DNA of 64,000 nt, taken from contig OX459098.1 of the NCBI GenBank assembly GCA_949775045.1, forward strand, positions 22,302,375 to 22,366,374. The letters run 5' to 3'. The notes under the pieces were generated by a model that had not been told where the DNA came from, did not search any database, and saw nothing but the letters and a program-made list of their open reading frames with translations. This DNA comes from Metridium senile. Taxonomy: Eukaryota > Cnidaria > Anthozoa > Actiniaria > Metridiidae. The first letter of the stretch is position 1. Every line of letters begins with the position of its first letter. Shown here one piece after another: positions 63,695 through 64,000 of this stretch. Both the position numbers and the translations under genes were made by a program.

Positions 63695-63795
63695 GTATAT
63701 TCACATCTAGATTCCTAGCTATCGTAACCTTAAACACCAACAAAGGTATATTAACATCTAGATTCCTAGCTATCGTAACCTAAAACATCACAAAG
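63675..63795 (+). repeat. 51-bp tandem duplication spanning the exon 29 donor
   Basis: CCTTAAACACCAACAAAG/GT and ATATTCACATCTAG, ATTCCTAGCTATCGTAA: the first copy contains the end of LYST exon 29 and its donor (63694/63695); the second is 51 bp downstream, and a third, degraded copy (CCTAAAACATCACAAAG) starts near 63779. Confidence 0.9.
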
Positions 63796-63810
63796 TAACA
63801 ATTGCCTCTT

Positions 63811-63868
63811 CAACCTCGTCCCCAGGAGCTTATTCCCTTCCTGGGATAAGGGCCTGGGAACGAGGTTG
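63811..63868. repeat. short hairpin element
   Basis: CAACCTCGTCCCCAGG and CCTGGGAACGAGGTTG pair, with CCTTATCCC-like inner arms. Nothing else is seen from here to the window end except intron sequence. Confidence 0.55.
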
Positions 63869-64000
63869 TTGCCTCTTATCTTGTATTACCTCTTTATTTG
63901 TCGCGTTTTCCTCTCTAAAGCCAGCAAATAATCAATTGCCATCAACGAACTGCTCTCTTATTGTCATTTAAATTTGCGTAAACATTAACTAGAGCTTTCC

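Overview
The window is animal nuclear DNA: AT-rich, with intron-containing genes using GT-AG junctions and many short inverted-repeat elements and micro/minisatellites. The tRNA-derived SINEs and small foldback elements resemble families I remember from anthozoan cnidarian genomes, so a coral or anemone is my best guess. That is an impression from memory; no similarity search was possible.

Three multi-exon genes and one nested cluster account for the coding content. (1) WASHC1, the WASH-complex actin nucleation-promoting factor, is on the minus strand (7715 down to 2181) in 3 coding exons that join in frame to 468 aa. (2) An ABCC4/MRP4-type ABC exporter is on the plus strand (10108-29447); I place 29 coding exons whose phases all agree and sum to 1400 codons plus a stop. 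(3) A LYST (lysosomal trafficking regulator, BEACH family) gene starts at 31300 on the plus strand; 29 coding exons up to 63694 give about 2556 aa, and the gene leaves the window before its PH-BEACH-WD40 end. (4) Inside LYST intron 3, on the opposite strand, lie three single-exon thiopurine S-methyltransferase (TPMT)-like genes and one TPMT fragment.

Layout: 1-2180 WASHC1 3' flank with small transposon remnants; 2181-7715 WASHC1, whose second intron holds a 2-kb foldback element; 7716-10107 divergent intergenic region; 10108-29447 ABCC4-like; 29448-31299 intergenic; 31300-64000 LYST with the TPMT cluster at 35525-39202. Almost all non-coding length is intron, filled with MITE-like hairpins, four kinds of tRNA-derived sequence, and long arrays such as a 25-bp unit x45, a 52-bp unit x~24, GGTT x~129, TTGC x~78, TTCG, and a 3-kb CAA/CAG-rich array.

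The genes are not an operon or a pathway. WASHC1 and LYST both act in endosome/lysosome traffic and ABCC4 and TPMT both handle xenobiotic or nucleotide-like substrates, but that pairing may be chance.

The most unusual observation is that at least five tandem duplications or minisatellites straddle exon-intron borders, so that real splice donors or acceptors are repeated inside the adjoining intron (ABCC4 exons 6 and 19; LYST exons 26, 28 and 29). Further arrays begin within a few bases of a donor. The second is a block of about 300 bp that is nearly identical in the three TPMT copies although the flanks of the third copy have diverged, as expected from gene conversion.
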